From an uncultured Clostridia bacterium (lineage in GTDB: Bacteria; Bacillota; Clostridia; UBA1381), in the NCBI GenBank assembly GCA_944390955.1, contig CALXRY010000053.1:1-45562 (forward strand): a stretch of DNA of 45,562 nt. The letters are read 5' to 3'. The notes beneath the pieces are model-generated. The model made no database searches, was not told the DNA's origin, and was given only the letters and a program-made list of their open reading frames with translations. Made by a program: the position numbers and the translations under genes. Within the stretch, counting starts at the first letter, position 1; each line of letters begins with the position of its first letter. Below are positions 14,869 to 22,997 of the stretch, one piece after another.

Positions 14869-17800
14869 TTACTGAACCTGTACTGTGATTGTGTTGCCTT
14901 CTCCATCTTCAATAGACCATGTAAAGCTTGTATCGATGAAATCAATACCAGCATCATACATTTCCTGTGCAACTATTTCAGCATACTTCATGGCTCCGAG
15001 ATACGATGAGTGAAGTCCTCTGTCTATAGGATCACCCACATCAAGTCCGAAGTTTCTCTTGATTACATCTCTGTCACCACTGTAAAGCTCATTCAGATAA
15101 TCATATGACAACTGTGTCAAATCTATAAACAATACGTCGGGATTATTAGATGCCGCTGTTCTCATCGCTCCAGAATACGCTATATTAAAGCCCCATGAAT
15201 GGCCCGAAGCATTTGGCGAAACAAGAATAGGTGTAACACCTTTTGCTTTGCATCCATCTATCATCTGTTGCATATAATCCACGTACTGCTCTTCAGTAGT
15301 CTCGTTCTTTTCATTTGCATCATTATAGCCCGATTCGATTATCAGATAATCTCCTGCCTGTGCACTGTTCATAACTCCAACATACGAAGTATTAAGAATA
15401 TTTCTTGCTATATCTCCGCTGTTTGCCCAGTTTACTACCTCAACATCATCAGTAAAGTAATTCTCAAGCACCTGTCCCCATCCGGTTCTGCTCGAACCTA
15501 CAAGCTCAGACGTCTCACCGTAATATTCTGCAACAAGTGAATCACCTACAACATATACCTTAGGCACTCTGTTTACTATCGTAGCCGCCTTGTCAACAAC
15601 TATCTTGTTGAGATTTGCTCCGTCATTCCCACCGCTGGCATAATCTGCAGTACTTACAGTAATTGTTCCGCCGTTTACAGCTATATCAGATACACTGTAA
15701 ACCTTATCAGTGTCATCCATAGCTCTGCCGGCGCCGTATTGATCGACATTATTGCCTATCATATAGCCGTTTACATATATATCGGCTCTGTTTGTTGTAT
15801 CCTTTGTAACCTCAAAATTATACAGACCGTCTGCAAATACGCCGTCAAGCTGGTGTCCCTCACCGTCAAAGCTTACTGCATCATATTCATATGTGAATAC
15901 AGGTGAAACCTCAACCATTGCAGCGCCGGTTGTATCAACCGTTATTGCGCTTACAACGTCTACCGGCTGCATTTTATCAAACGAATCCCAGATATAAACT
16001 GTAGCGCCCTCAACAACAGGTGCGGCATCTCCTGCCTCTACACTACCTATAGTCGCGCTGTCAAGCGTTCCGTCCTCATTATATACAGCTGTGATTGTAA
16101 CTGCGTCTGCTTCAACAACGCTTGAAACGTCGCTCAGGTCAGCAACATATTCATTTACAAGATTGCCCTCGGCGTCCGCCGTAGTTACCTTATAGCCCGT
16201 GATATTGTCGTTTGTAACCATTCCTGTTATGTCAACGATCGTAGTATCGCCTGTGGCTTCTACAGTTGCATAGAATTTAGCAACATCCACGCTCTTTGAC
16301 TGCTGTGCGCTTGCTGTGCCGACTGTGACAACAACAGTCACATTTGCTGTACCTACAGCGTTTGCCGTTGCCGCTCCCGATACTGAATCTACCGATATAA
16401 TCTCCGGAGCATCCGATGTGTACTCGGCCGCAGCATACGATGTTATATCTTTTCCAAACTGATCTGTCACTCCCGAAACCGAATATGTTGTTTCAGCACC
16501 GAGCGTCACTGCCGATGCACCGTTAAACGTAAAGCTCGTTATTTCCGGAGCCGCTATCGTAACTTCCTTTGTTCCTGTTACGGCAGCCTCACCCGAACCG
16601 ACTGTTGCAGTGATCATTGCGGTTCCCGTTCCTGCATCTTCAGCTACAGTAAGAACTCCGTCTTCTATAGTTACGCCGTCTACGCCTTCTACCGACCAAT
16701 CAATTTCGCCGGCCACTCCCGAATCAAAGGTATATTCTTCGCTTTGGCCGCCGGTCAGAACCGTCATGCCGTCAGGTCCTATGATGTTGCCGGTTACTAT
16801 TCTTCTTACTACGATATAGTCAAGATAGTCCGTTGTTATTCCAGCGCCACCGCCCCAGCCTCTTATTGCAAGGTTGTCGCCTGCCTCAAGCAAAACTGTC
16901 TTTGCGGCATAAGCTCCGTACTGATCGTTATTTGAACCTATTACAAGAACAAGACCTGTTCCGCGTTCTGCTGCAGCCTGAGCCTCTGCGGCCGAAGCAA
17001 ATATCTCAGTACCTCTGGCTCTCGGGCCGGTAACCACAATTATCTGATAATAGCCCGTTTCTGTTATCGGATAAAATTCCTGTCCGGCTGTTTCGGTCGT
17101 TGTCATCTGTCCGCCGGAAGGAACATATCTTGACCTTACACTATTTTCTGCCGTAAGACCGAGAGCATCCTCAAACTCCGCATAGTATATTGCATCCGGC
17201 GATTCGGTTACATCGTACGAAATAGTTGTATCTGTTGTAAGCGCAACGCTCTGTCTGATGACTGCGTTGATCGGATTATTATTGTCGTTGCTGTTTATAT
17301 CCTGACTGTCTGCGTCATCTGTATAATCCAAACCTACGGCGTAGATCGTGTCATCATCGCCTACTACATAATTTGTGCTTGTGTATGTATAAGTATCCTG
17401 CTCGTAGTAGCCTGCCGGAACAGTCTCCGTCTTGGTTGCCACAACATTATCTCCGTTTTTGTACTCGACATTTACACTCGATACAGCCGCCTGTCTGTCC
17501 GCATAAACGACCTCTATCGTATTTGTACCGCTTACAACGGTATAATCCTCAACAGAAGGATCAACATATCTGTAATCGGCTGCGCTTATGGATTCGGGAT
17601 ATTCTACGCTGTCAGCAGCTATAGTGCTTCCTACAACAGCATTATTGATAGTATACCCTTCTCCTATTTCAATATCACCGTCAGTATCTCTGTAAATATA
17701 TGTGACGTCAACGTCTGTGACATCAACACCGCCAGAAAGCACCTCAACAACTTGTGAAACGGAAACGCCGTCAGCGCTTGTGGCAGTGATCGTTACATTT

Positions 17801-18678
17801 GTTTTTCCGCCCGCTACGCCGGTGATATTAACGCTGCCGTCAGCATATTCTGTTGTTACAATGCCTTCGGTATCGGCAACCGCTGTAACCTCTTCAGCAT
17901 TTTCCACGGTTGCTATGCTTATTGTCTCGTCTATGTCAACTTCCACAGAATTACTCGGAACAGTCAGAATAGGCTCCTCGTATGTGATCACTTCAAAATT
18001 ATCAAAGTATATGGCGGGGTTTGTCACGCCTCTGTATACATTCAAAGAGAGGGTGCCTATCTCTGAAACGCTTGTATCAATAAAATCTACAGTTCCCGAA
18101 TAAAGAACACTATCGCTGCCATAAGCCGTTATCGTCAGATCAACAGTCTTGTTGCTAAAATCAGCTATTCCGTAGACGCTGACCCACTGGTTAGGTTCTA
18201 TATCTGTTGTAATATTTCCATTTATGACTATGTTCCCCGTATTCTCGCTGGATCCGGCAGCAGTATTGCCCACAGCAAACACAGTCCCTGTTTCTGCAAC
18301 AGCATTACCGCCAATTCTTACCGGAGTAGAGTTGCCTATACCAACATATTTCATCTGTGTCGGCTCGCTTGTAAAATATGCATCATATTTAATACCTACA
18401 TGCGCTGCTGTAACAGGTCCGAACGTAGAATAAGCAGTACCGTTTGTGCTTCCGCTGTTAGTCATAAAAACAAAGTCGCCTGTATTGCCGCCCATGTTGC
18501 TCACAATAGATGTAGAGCTTCTCCAAGGCGTTGAAAATCCTGCGTCTGTAGCGCCTTCATATGTAAGTGGGCCATATACGGTCTCCTCCGCATTCGCGCT
18601 TATGCCCAGTCCCGCGAACATCGTTGCCGTCATGGCGAACGCCGTTACTGCGGAAATGAGCTTTTTAAAATTTTTCAT
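14869..18678 (-). CDS. Exported multidomain SGNH hydrolase, rhamnogalacturonan-acetylesterase-like
   Basis: 1269 residues with a signal peptide (1-30). By appearance: a lectin-like beta-sandwich (about 33-233), Ig-like segments (about 235-395, 640-800), a carbohydrate-binding-like domain (about 490-630), a second such domain preceding the enzyme (about 920-1035) and an SGNH hydrolase (1038-1245). SGNH blocks seen: GDS (Ser1047), Gly1088 after NWANS, and GYND (Asn1119). The final block reads IDRGLHSSYLGA, so His1223 is preceded by Arg at -3 instead of the usual Asp; an Asp lies at -4. Related enzymes remove acetyl groups from pectic rhamnogalacturonan. There is no SLH domain or sortase signal. 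GAGGG lies eight bases before the ATG. It is divergent from fbp with palindromes in between. Confidence 0.85.
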   Translation of the reverse strand: MKNFKKLISAVTAFAMTATMFAGLGISANAEETVYGPLTYEGATDAGFSTPWRSSTSIVSNMGGNTGDFVFMTNSGSTNGTAYSTFGPVTAAHVGIKYDAYFTSEPTQMKYVGIGNSTPVRIGGNAVAETGTVFAVGNTAAGSSENTGNIVINGNITTDIEPNQWVSVYGIADFSNKTVDLTITAYGSDSVLYSGTVDFIDTSVSEIGTLSLNVYRGVTNPAIYFDNFEVITYEEPILTVPSNSVEVDIDETISIATVENAEEVTAVADTEGIVTTEYADGSVNITGVAGGKTNVTITATSADGVSVSQVVEVLSGGVDVTDVDVTYIYRDTDGDIEIGEGYTINNAVVGSTIAADSVEYPESISAADYRYVDPSVEDYTVVSGTNTIEVVYADRQAAVSSVNVEYKNGDNVVATKTETVPAGYYEQDTYTYTSTNYVVGDDDTIYAVGLDYTDDADSQDINSNDNNNPINAVIRQSVALTTDTTISYDVTESPDAIYYAEFEDALGLTAENSVRSRYVPSGGQMTTTETAGQEFYPITETGYYQIIVVTGPRARGTEIFASAAEAQAAAERGTGLVLVIGSNNDQYGAYAAKTVLLEAGDNLAIRGWGGGAGITTDYLDYIVVRRIVTGNIIGPDGMTVLTGGQSEEYTFDSGVAGEIDWSVEGVDGVTIEDGVLTVAEDAGTGTAMITATVGSGEAAVTGTKEVTIAAPEITSFTFNGASAVTLGAETTYSVSGVTDQFGKDITSYAAAEYTSDAPEIISVDSVSGAATANAVGTANVTVVVTVGTASAQQSKSVDVAKFYATVEATGDTTIVDITGMVTNDNITGYKVTTADAEGNLVNEYVADLSDVSSVVEADAVTITAVYNEDGTLDSATIGSVEAGDAAPVVEGATVYIWDSFDKMQPVDVVSAITVDTTGAAMVEVSPVFTYEYDAVSFDGEGHQLDGVFADGLYNFEVTKDTTNRADIYVNGYMIGNNVDQYGAGRAMDDTDKVYSVSDIAVNGGTITVSTADYASGGNDGANLNKIVVDKAATIVNRVPKVYVVGDSLVAEYYGETSELVGSSRTGWGQVLENYFTDDVEVVNWANSGDIARNILNTSYVGVMNSAQAGDYLIIESGYNDANEKNETTEEQYVDYMQQMIDGCKAKGVTPILVSPNASGHSWGFNIAYSGAMRTAASNNPDVLFIDLTQLSYDYLNELYSGDRDVIKRNFGLDVGDPIDRGLHSSYLGAMKYAEIVAQEMYDAGIDFIDTSFTWSIEDGEGNTITVQVQ

Positions 18679-18771
18679 TTTGCATTCCCTCTTTCTCTCT
18701 TCTTCACATAACCGCTAAGCTCTGTCTTTTCTGTGCAATTCTCCCTCTATTGCGCAGAATATCATATATAT

Positions 18772-18800
18772 ATTATACATTATTCACTATTAGATGTCCA
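18772..18800 (-). promoter_or_regulatory. Promoter for the exported SGNH hydrolase
   Basis: Read leftward: TGGACA (18795-18800), 17-base spacer, TATAAT (18772-18777). Confidence 0.75.
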
Positions 18801-18803
18801 TTT

Positions 18804-18832
18804 AAAAATCAGACATGCATTGTCTGATTTTT
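18804..18832. promoter_or_regulatory. 29-bp palindrome next to the hydrolase -35 box
   Basis: Perfect 12-bp arms (18804-18815 with 18821-18832, core ATCAGACA/TGTCTGAT) around a 5-base centre, three bases upstream of the -35 box of the hydrolase promoter. It could be an operator. Because both ends carry A/T runs it could also act as a bidirectional terminator that insulates the divergent promoters. Confidence 0.6.
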
Positions 18833-18836
18833 GAAC

Positions 18837-18861
18837 AAAAATCAAATTTATATTGATTTTT
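18837..18861. promoter_or_regulatory. Palindrome overlapping the fbp -35 box
   Basis: Perfect 9-bp arms AAAAATCAA (18837-18845) and TTGATTTTT (18853-18861). The right arm contains the fbp -35 box. The outer sequence is shared with the neighbouring palindrome at 18804-18832. Confidence 0.55.
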
Positions 18862-18881
18862 TTCCTTGCCTGCTATATAAT
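18853..18881 (+). promoter_or_regulatory. Promoter for fbp
   Basis: TTGATT (18853-18858), 17-base spacer, TATAAT (18876-18881). Confidence 0.75.
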
Positions 18882-18931
18882 TAAAATATCGGAATATTGT
18901 TAAAAGAGAAAGAGAAAAAAGGAGTATTTAA

Positions 18932-20893
18932 ATGGGATACGATACAGATTATCTTAAGCTGCTGGCGGAGCAGTACCCTGACATAAAATCCGCATGCTCG
19001 GAGATCATACGGCTTCAGTCGCGGCAGAAGCTGCCAAAGCTTACGGAGCATTTTATGAGCGACATCCACGGAGAGTACGAGTCATTCTTACATATATTAA
19101 AGAATGCCTCGGGCGTGATAAAAAGCAAGATACGCGACATCTACGGACGGACACTTTCCGAGGAGGACAGGCAGATGCTCTGCACGCTGATCTACTATCC
19201 CGAGCAGAAGCTTGACTGGATAAAGCGGCGGGAAGACCTTAATCTTGACGACTGGTACAAGATAACGCTCTACAGGCTTGTGGAGATATGCCGCCTGGTA
19301 TCATCAAAATATACGCGCGCCGCGGTACGCGAGCTTTTGCCGCGCTCATTCGGCGACACTATAGACGAGCTTATCCACTCCCCCACCGATTACGGCAGCG
19401 ACAAGGAGGGCTACTACAACGAATCGATAAGCTGCATCATAAAGCTCGGTCAGGCCGACGCATTCATCGTAGACATTGCGGAGCTTATCCAAAAGCTCGC
19501 TATAGGACGGCTGCACATAATAGGAGATATATTTGACCGCGGCCCGAGAGCCGACATAATCCTTGATACGCTCATAAATTACCACAGCGTCGATATACAG
19601 TGGGGCAATCACGACGTCCAGTGGATGGGCGCGGCGGCAGGGTCGCTTGCGTGCATAGCAACGGTGCTTTCCGTTTCGACAAAGTACGCAAATTTCGACT
19701 GCATAGAAGACGGCTACGGCATAAACATGCGTCCTCTGACCGTCTTTGCAATGGAGACATACGGTTCGGACCCATGCGAATGCTTCCGCCTGCGCAACCC
19801 GAACCATGTACGCCTGTCGCAGCACGACAGCGCACTCTGGGCAAAGATGCACAAGGCCATATCGATAATACAGTTCAAGCTCGAGGCGCAGGTAATAAAA
19901 AGGCACCCCGAATTTTTGATGGACAATCATATAATGCTCGACCGCATCGATTATGAAAAGGGCACGGTGCTGATCGAGGGCAAAAAATATAAGCTCAGGG
20001 ACAAAAACTTCCCGACTATCGATCCCTCCGACCCGTTCCGGCTGACACAGGAGGAGCAGGCGCTTATGGAGTCGCTCCGCTCGTCGTTCCTGCATTCGGA
20101 GAAGCTGCAGAAGCATGTACGTTTTCTTTACTCAAAGGGCAGCATGTATCTGAGCTACAACAACAATCTGCTCTATCACGGCTGCATCCCGATGACCGAG
20201 AGCGGGGAGTTCCGAGAGGTTACGCTGAAGGGCGAAAAGGTGAGCGGCAAGCGCCTGCTTGATAAGGCGGAGCAGATAGCGCGCGAGGGGTATTTCGGCA
20301 AGAACGGCTCGCCCGAGAAGGCATACGGTGAGGATTTTCTGTGGTTCCTGTGGTGCGGATGCTATTCGCCCGTATACGGCAAAAACAAGATGACGACGTT
20401 CGAGAGATATTTTATCGAGGACGAGTCGATCTGGGAGGAGATAAAGGACCCGTATTACAAGCAGTCCTCGAACCCGTCGGTATGCAAAAAGATACTCGCA
20501 GAATTCGGGATAGACCCTGATTCGTTCTCACATATAATAAACGGTCATGTTCCCGTAAAGATAAAAAAGGGCGAAAGCCCCGTAAAGGCAAAGGGCAAAC
20601 TACTCGTCATAGACGGCGGCCTTTCAAAAGCATACCAGTCACAAACGGGCATCGCAGGGTATACTCTGCTATTCAACTCCCACGGGCTGCTCCTGAGCGA
20701 GCACGACGCGTTCGAAAGCGTGGAGAGCGCGATAACCGAGGAAAAGGATATATATTCAAGCCTTGATACGGTATCGACAGCGCCAAAGCGCATACTTGTC
20801 GAGGACACCGACGTCGGCAAGGAGATGAAAAAGCGCATAGATGCGCTGAGCGCACTGGTAGAAGCATACCAAAAAGGTATAATACGCGGGTAA
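18932..20893 (+). CDS. fbp: Fructose-1,6-bisphosphatase, class III
   Basis: 653 residues, the usual size of the Firmicute-specific class III enzyme, which hydrolyses fructose 1,6-bisphosphate in gluconeogenesis. Metallophosphoesterase-type motifs are visible: SDIHGEYESF near residue 43, IGDIFDRGPRAD, WGNHDVQWMGAAAG, NGHVPV and IDGGLSKAY. An AAAGGAG site lies seven bases before the ATG. The cytoplasmic SGNH hydrolase starts 56 bases downstream with no terminator between, followed by a Cof-type HAD gene, so these three probably form one operon. Confidence 0.97.
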   Translation: MGYDTDYLKLLAEQYPDIKSACSEIIRLQSRQKLPKLTEHFMSDIHGEYESFLHILKNASGVIKSKIRDIYGRTLSEEDRQMLCTLIYYPEQKLDWIKRREDLNLDDWYKITLYRLVEICRLVSSKYTRAAVRELLPRSFGDTIDELIHSPTDYGSDKEGYYNESISCIIKLGQADAFIVDIAELIQKLAIGRLHIIGDIFDRGPRADIILDTLINYHSVDIQWGNHDVQWMGAAAGSLACIATVLSVSTKYANFDCIEDGYGINMRPLTVFAMETYGSDPCECFRLRNPNHVRLSQHDSALWAKMHKAISIIQFKLEAQVIKRHPEFLMDNHIMLDRIDYEKGTVLIEGKKYKLRDKNFPTIDPSDPFRLTQEEQALMESLRSSFLHSEKLQKHVRFLYSKGSMYLSYNNNLLYHGCIPMTESGEFREVTLKGEKVSGKRLLDKAEQIAREGYFGKNGSPEKAYGEDFLWFLWCGCYSPVYGKNKMTTFERYFIEDESIWEEIKDPYYKQSSNPSVCKKILAEFGIDPDSFSHIINGHVPVKIKKGESPVKAKGKLLVIDGGLSKAYQSQTGIAGYTLLFNSHGLLLSEHDAFESVESAITEEKDIYSSLDTVSTAPKRILVEDTDVGKEMKKRIDALSALVEAYQKGIIRG

Positions 20894-20949
20894 CACGTTA
20901 TAATTTGTACCTGCCGATCAGATACAATAAAAATAAAGGAGCTTTTATA

Positions 20950-22071
20950 ATGTCACATGATATTTTGAATGCACGGTCATATGAAAAGGAGCCGATGGAG
21001 ATAAAGATACCCGTTCCCAACGGGACATATGAGGTCACGCTGCACATAACCGGCACGGAGGACACGGTATTTACCGTGCTTGCGCAGACGCGTCGCTTTA
21101 TGCTGAGCGACGTTCCGATAAAAAAAGGCGAACGAAAGGACTTTACGTTTGCCGTGAGCGTATGCGATTATCATATGCACGGAGACGAGCCAACAAAAGT
21201 CCACGGCGTGGAGCTGTATATCCTATGTGACGGCGGAATAACGGCCGCCGCTGCCGTTTCGCCCGTAGACATGCCGGTATTGTATATATGCGGTGACTCG
21301 ACGGTCACAGACCAAAAGGCGGATTATCCGTATAATCCCAAATCGACCTACTGCGGCTGGGGGCAGAGACTCCCGCAGCTGCTGAATGAAAAGATAGCCG
21401 TATCAAATCATGCGCAGTCGGGCGGAACCACCGCTGACTGTCTTTCGACGAATTTCAACGCCTTTAAAGACAAGATAAAGCCGGGCGATATTGTGATAGC
21501 CGAATTCGGGCATAACGACCAAAAGGTCGCGGAGCTTGCCGCGGAGGGTGGCTATTCGGAAAACCTGCGCATTATCGTAAACGAGGTAAGAAAGCTCGGC
21601 GCGACGGCGCTGCTGTCGTCGCCGATAAACAGGATAATATTCCAGCCCGACGGACATCTTAAAAACCTGCTCGGAAATTACAGGAACGCCGTGCGTGATG
21701 TTTGTGCGGAGCTTGATATACCGTTCATCGATATGTGGTCGCGCACTACTGAATTTTATGAACGCGCCGGCTGTGTAAAGGCGTGGGATTTCTTTTACGG
21801 AGACGAAAACGGGCGCGACTATACGCACACGAACGACATCGGCGGACTTGTCAACGCAAAGCTCATGGCGCGTGAGATGGTAAGGCTCAATATCGAGCCG
21901 CTCGCATCCTGCATCAAAAAAGACGCGCTTGAGCTGCCTGATGTAAAAGCAGATCCAAGCGACAAAATGAATAATTCCGCAGAACTTGAGCACCTGAAAG
22001 GCATAGGGCTCGTGAATACACCCGACTGCCTTGAGGAGCTTGACAGGGACGTAACTATGTTCAGACATTAA
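20950..22071 (+). CDS. Cytoplasmic SGNH hydrolase, rhamnogalacturonan-acetylesterase-like
   Basis: 373 residues from MSHDIL, with AAAGGAG eight bases upstream; the frame extends to 20905 but without a ribosome binding site. There is no signal peptide. An N-terminal beta-rich domain (about 1-112, with a VPNGTYEVTLHI strand and VHGVELYI) precedes an SGNH domain with CGDSTVTD, NHAQSGGTTADC, FGHND and DYTH, i.e. a complete Ser/Gly/Asn/Asp-His set. This is the layout of Firmicute rhamnogalacturonan acetylesterases. A cytoplasmic version would deacetylate imported pectic oligosaccharides. It lies between fbp and a Cof-type HAD gene, whose start is 21 bases downstream. Confidence 0.85.
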   Translation: MSHDILNARSYEKEPMEIKIPVPNGTYEVTLHITGTEDTVFTVLAQTRRFMLSDVPIKKGERKDFTFAVSVCDYHMHGDEPTKVHGVELYILCDGGITAAAAVSPVDMPVLYICGDSTVTDQKADYPYNPKSTYCGWGQRLPQLLNEKIAVSNHAQSGGTTADCLSTNFNAFKDKIKPGDIVIAEFGHNDQKVAELAAEGGYSENLRIIVNEVRKLGATALLSSPINRIIFQPDGHLKNLLGNYRNAVRDVCAELDIPFIDMWSRTTEFYERAGCVKAWDFFYGDENGRDYTHTNDIGGLVNAKLMAREMVRLNIEPLASCIKKDALELPDVKADPSDKMNNSAELEHLKGIGLVNTPDCLEELDRDVTMFRH

Positions 22072-22092
22072 ACAGCGAAAGGAAGTACAGCT

Positions 22093-22902
22093 ATGGCACA
22101 GTTTGACGGGCTTTTATTATGCACCGACCTTGACGATACGCTCCTTACGGATGACAAAAGAGTATCGGACGAAAATATCGAAGCGATAAAATACTTTATG
22201 GACAACGGCGGACTTTTTACATTCGCGACAGGACGCGTTCCGGCAGGAGCGCGGCTGATGCTCGATTATATCGTTCCGAACGCTCCGATGGTATGCTTTA
22301 ACGGCGGAGCAATCTATGACTATTCAAAAGAGGAATTTGTCTGGCAGGCGGCTCTCGGGGAAGACGCGCTTCCGGCAGTCGAATACGTAGAAAAGGCGTT
22401 CCCTCCGGTCGGCATCGAGGTCTGCACCGATGACAAGGTCTATTTCTGCAAAACGAACAGGATAGTTGAAGAGCATAAGCGGCTTGAAAAATTCCCCGAT
22501 AATTATCTTGACTACAAGGAGATAAAAAAGACGTGGCGCAAGGTCATATTCATGGTCGAGGAACGCGACATAGAGACTCTCAGGCGGATAGTTGACGAAA
22601 GCCCGTTCGCGGACGATTTTAGCTTTGTGCGCTCAAGCCCGTGGTATTACGAGCTGCTGCCAAAGGGTGCGACAAAGGGCGCAGGGCTCCTAAAGCTTGC
22701 CGATATTCTCGGGATAAAGCACGAAAACACGATAGGCATGGGCGACAATGAAAACGATCTGAGCCTTGTACAGGACGCGGGGCTCGGCATCGCCGTCGCA
22801 AACGCCGCCGGAATAGTCAAAAGAGCGGCTGACATGATAACAGTCGACAACAACTCCCACGCCGTCAGGGCCGTTGTGGAATATCTTAAGAAATTGATTT
22901 AG
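22093..22902 (+). CDS. Cof-type HAD phosphatase
   Basis: 269 residues. Motif I is TDLDDTLLTDD. The FATGRVP strand is motif II, a conserved Lys occurs in PKGATKGAGL, and GMGDNENDLSLVQDAGLGIAVANA forms the C-terminal motif. The C2-type cap between motifs II and III assigns it to the Cof/YidA group of sugar- or flavin-phosphate phosphatases. The substrate cannot be predicted. AAAGGAAG lies seven bases before the ATG, and a strong terminator at 22923 ends the operon. Confidence 0.9.
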   Translation: MAQFDGLLLCTDLDDTLLTDDKRVSDENIEAIKYFMDNGGLFTFATGRVPAGARLMLDYIVPNAPMVCFNGGAIYDYSKEEFVWQAALGEDALPAVEYVEKAFPPVGIEVCTDDKVYFCKTNRIVEEHKRLEKFPDNYLDYKEIKKTWRKVIFMVEERDIETLRRIVDESPFADDFSFVRSSPWYYELLPKGATKGAGLLKLADILGIKHENTIGMGDNENDLSLVQDAGLGIAVANAAGIVKRAADMITVDNNSHAVRAVVEYLKKLI

Positions 22903-22922
22903 CCTGCGCTGTTTTAAGAAGC

Positions 22923-22958
22923 AAAACACCTTGCCGCAATATCCCGGCAAGGTGTTTT
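22923..22958. terminator. Bidirectional terminator after the fbp operon
   Basis: Perfect 14-bp stem (22923-22936 with 22945-22958), 8-base loop, with T runs on both strands. It also serves the convergent SLH gene ending at 22998. Confidence 0.95.
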
Positions 22959-22997
22959 TTAATTTACCGTTTTTTAATACCGCGTACTCGGCTTATA

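Noticed and set aside
19346-20116. 256-residue frame antisense to fbp
   Set aside because: The plus strand encodes class III fructose-bisphosphatase with clear motifs; the antisense product is Cys/Arg/His-rich and matches nothing.
20878-20904. Two TATAAT boxes before the cytoplasmic SGNH hydrolase
   Set aside because: No acceptable -35 box lies 16-18 bases upstream of either, so read-through from fbp is the simpler explanation.
21403-22068. 221-residue frame antisense to the cytoplasmic SGNH hydrolase
   Set aside because: No ribosome binding site and fully covered by a recognised gene.
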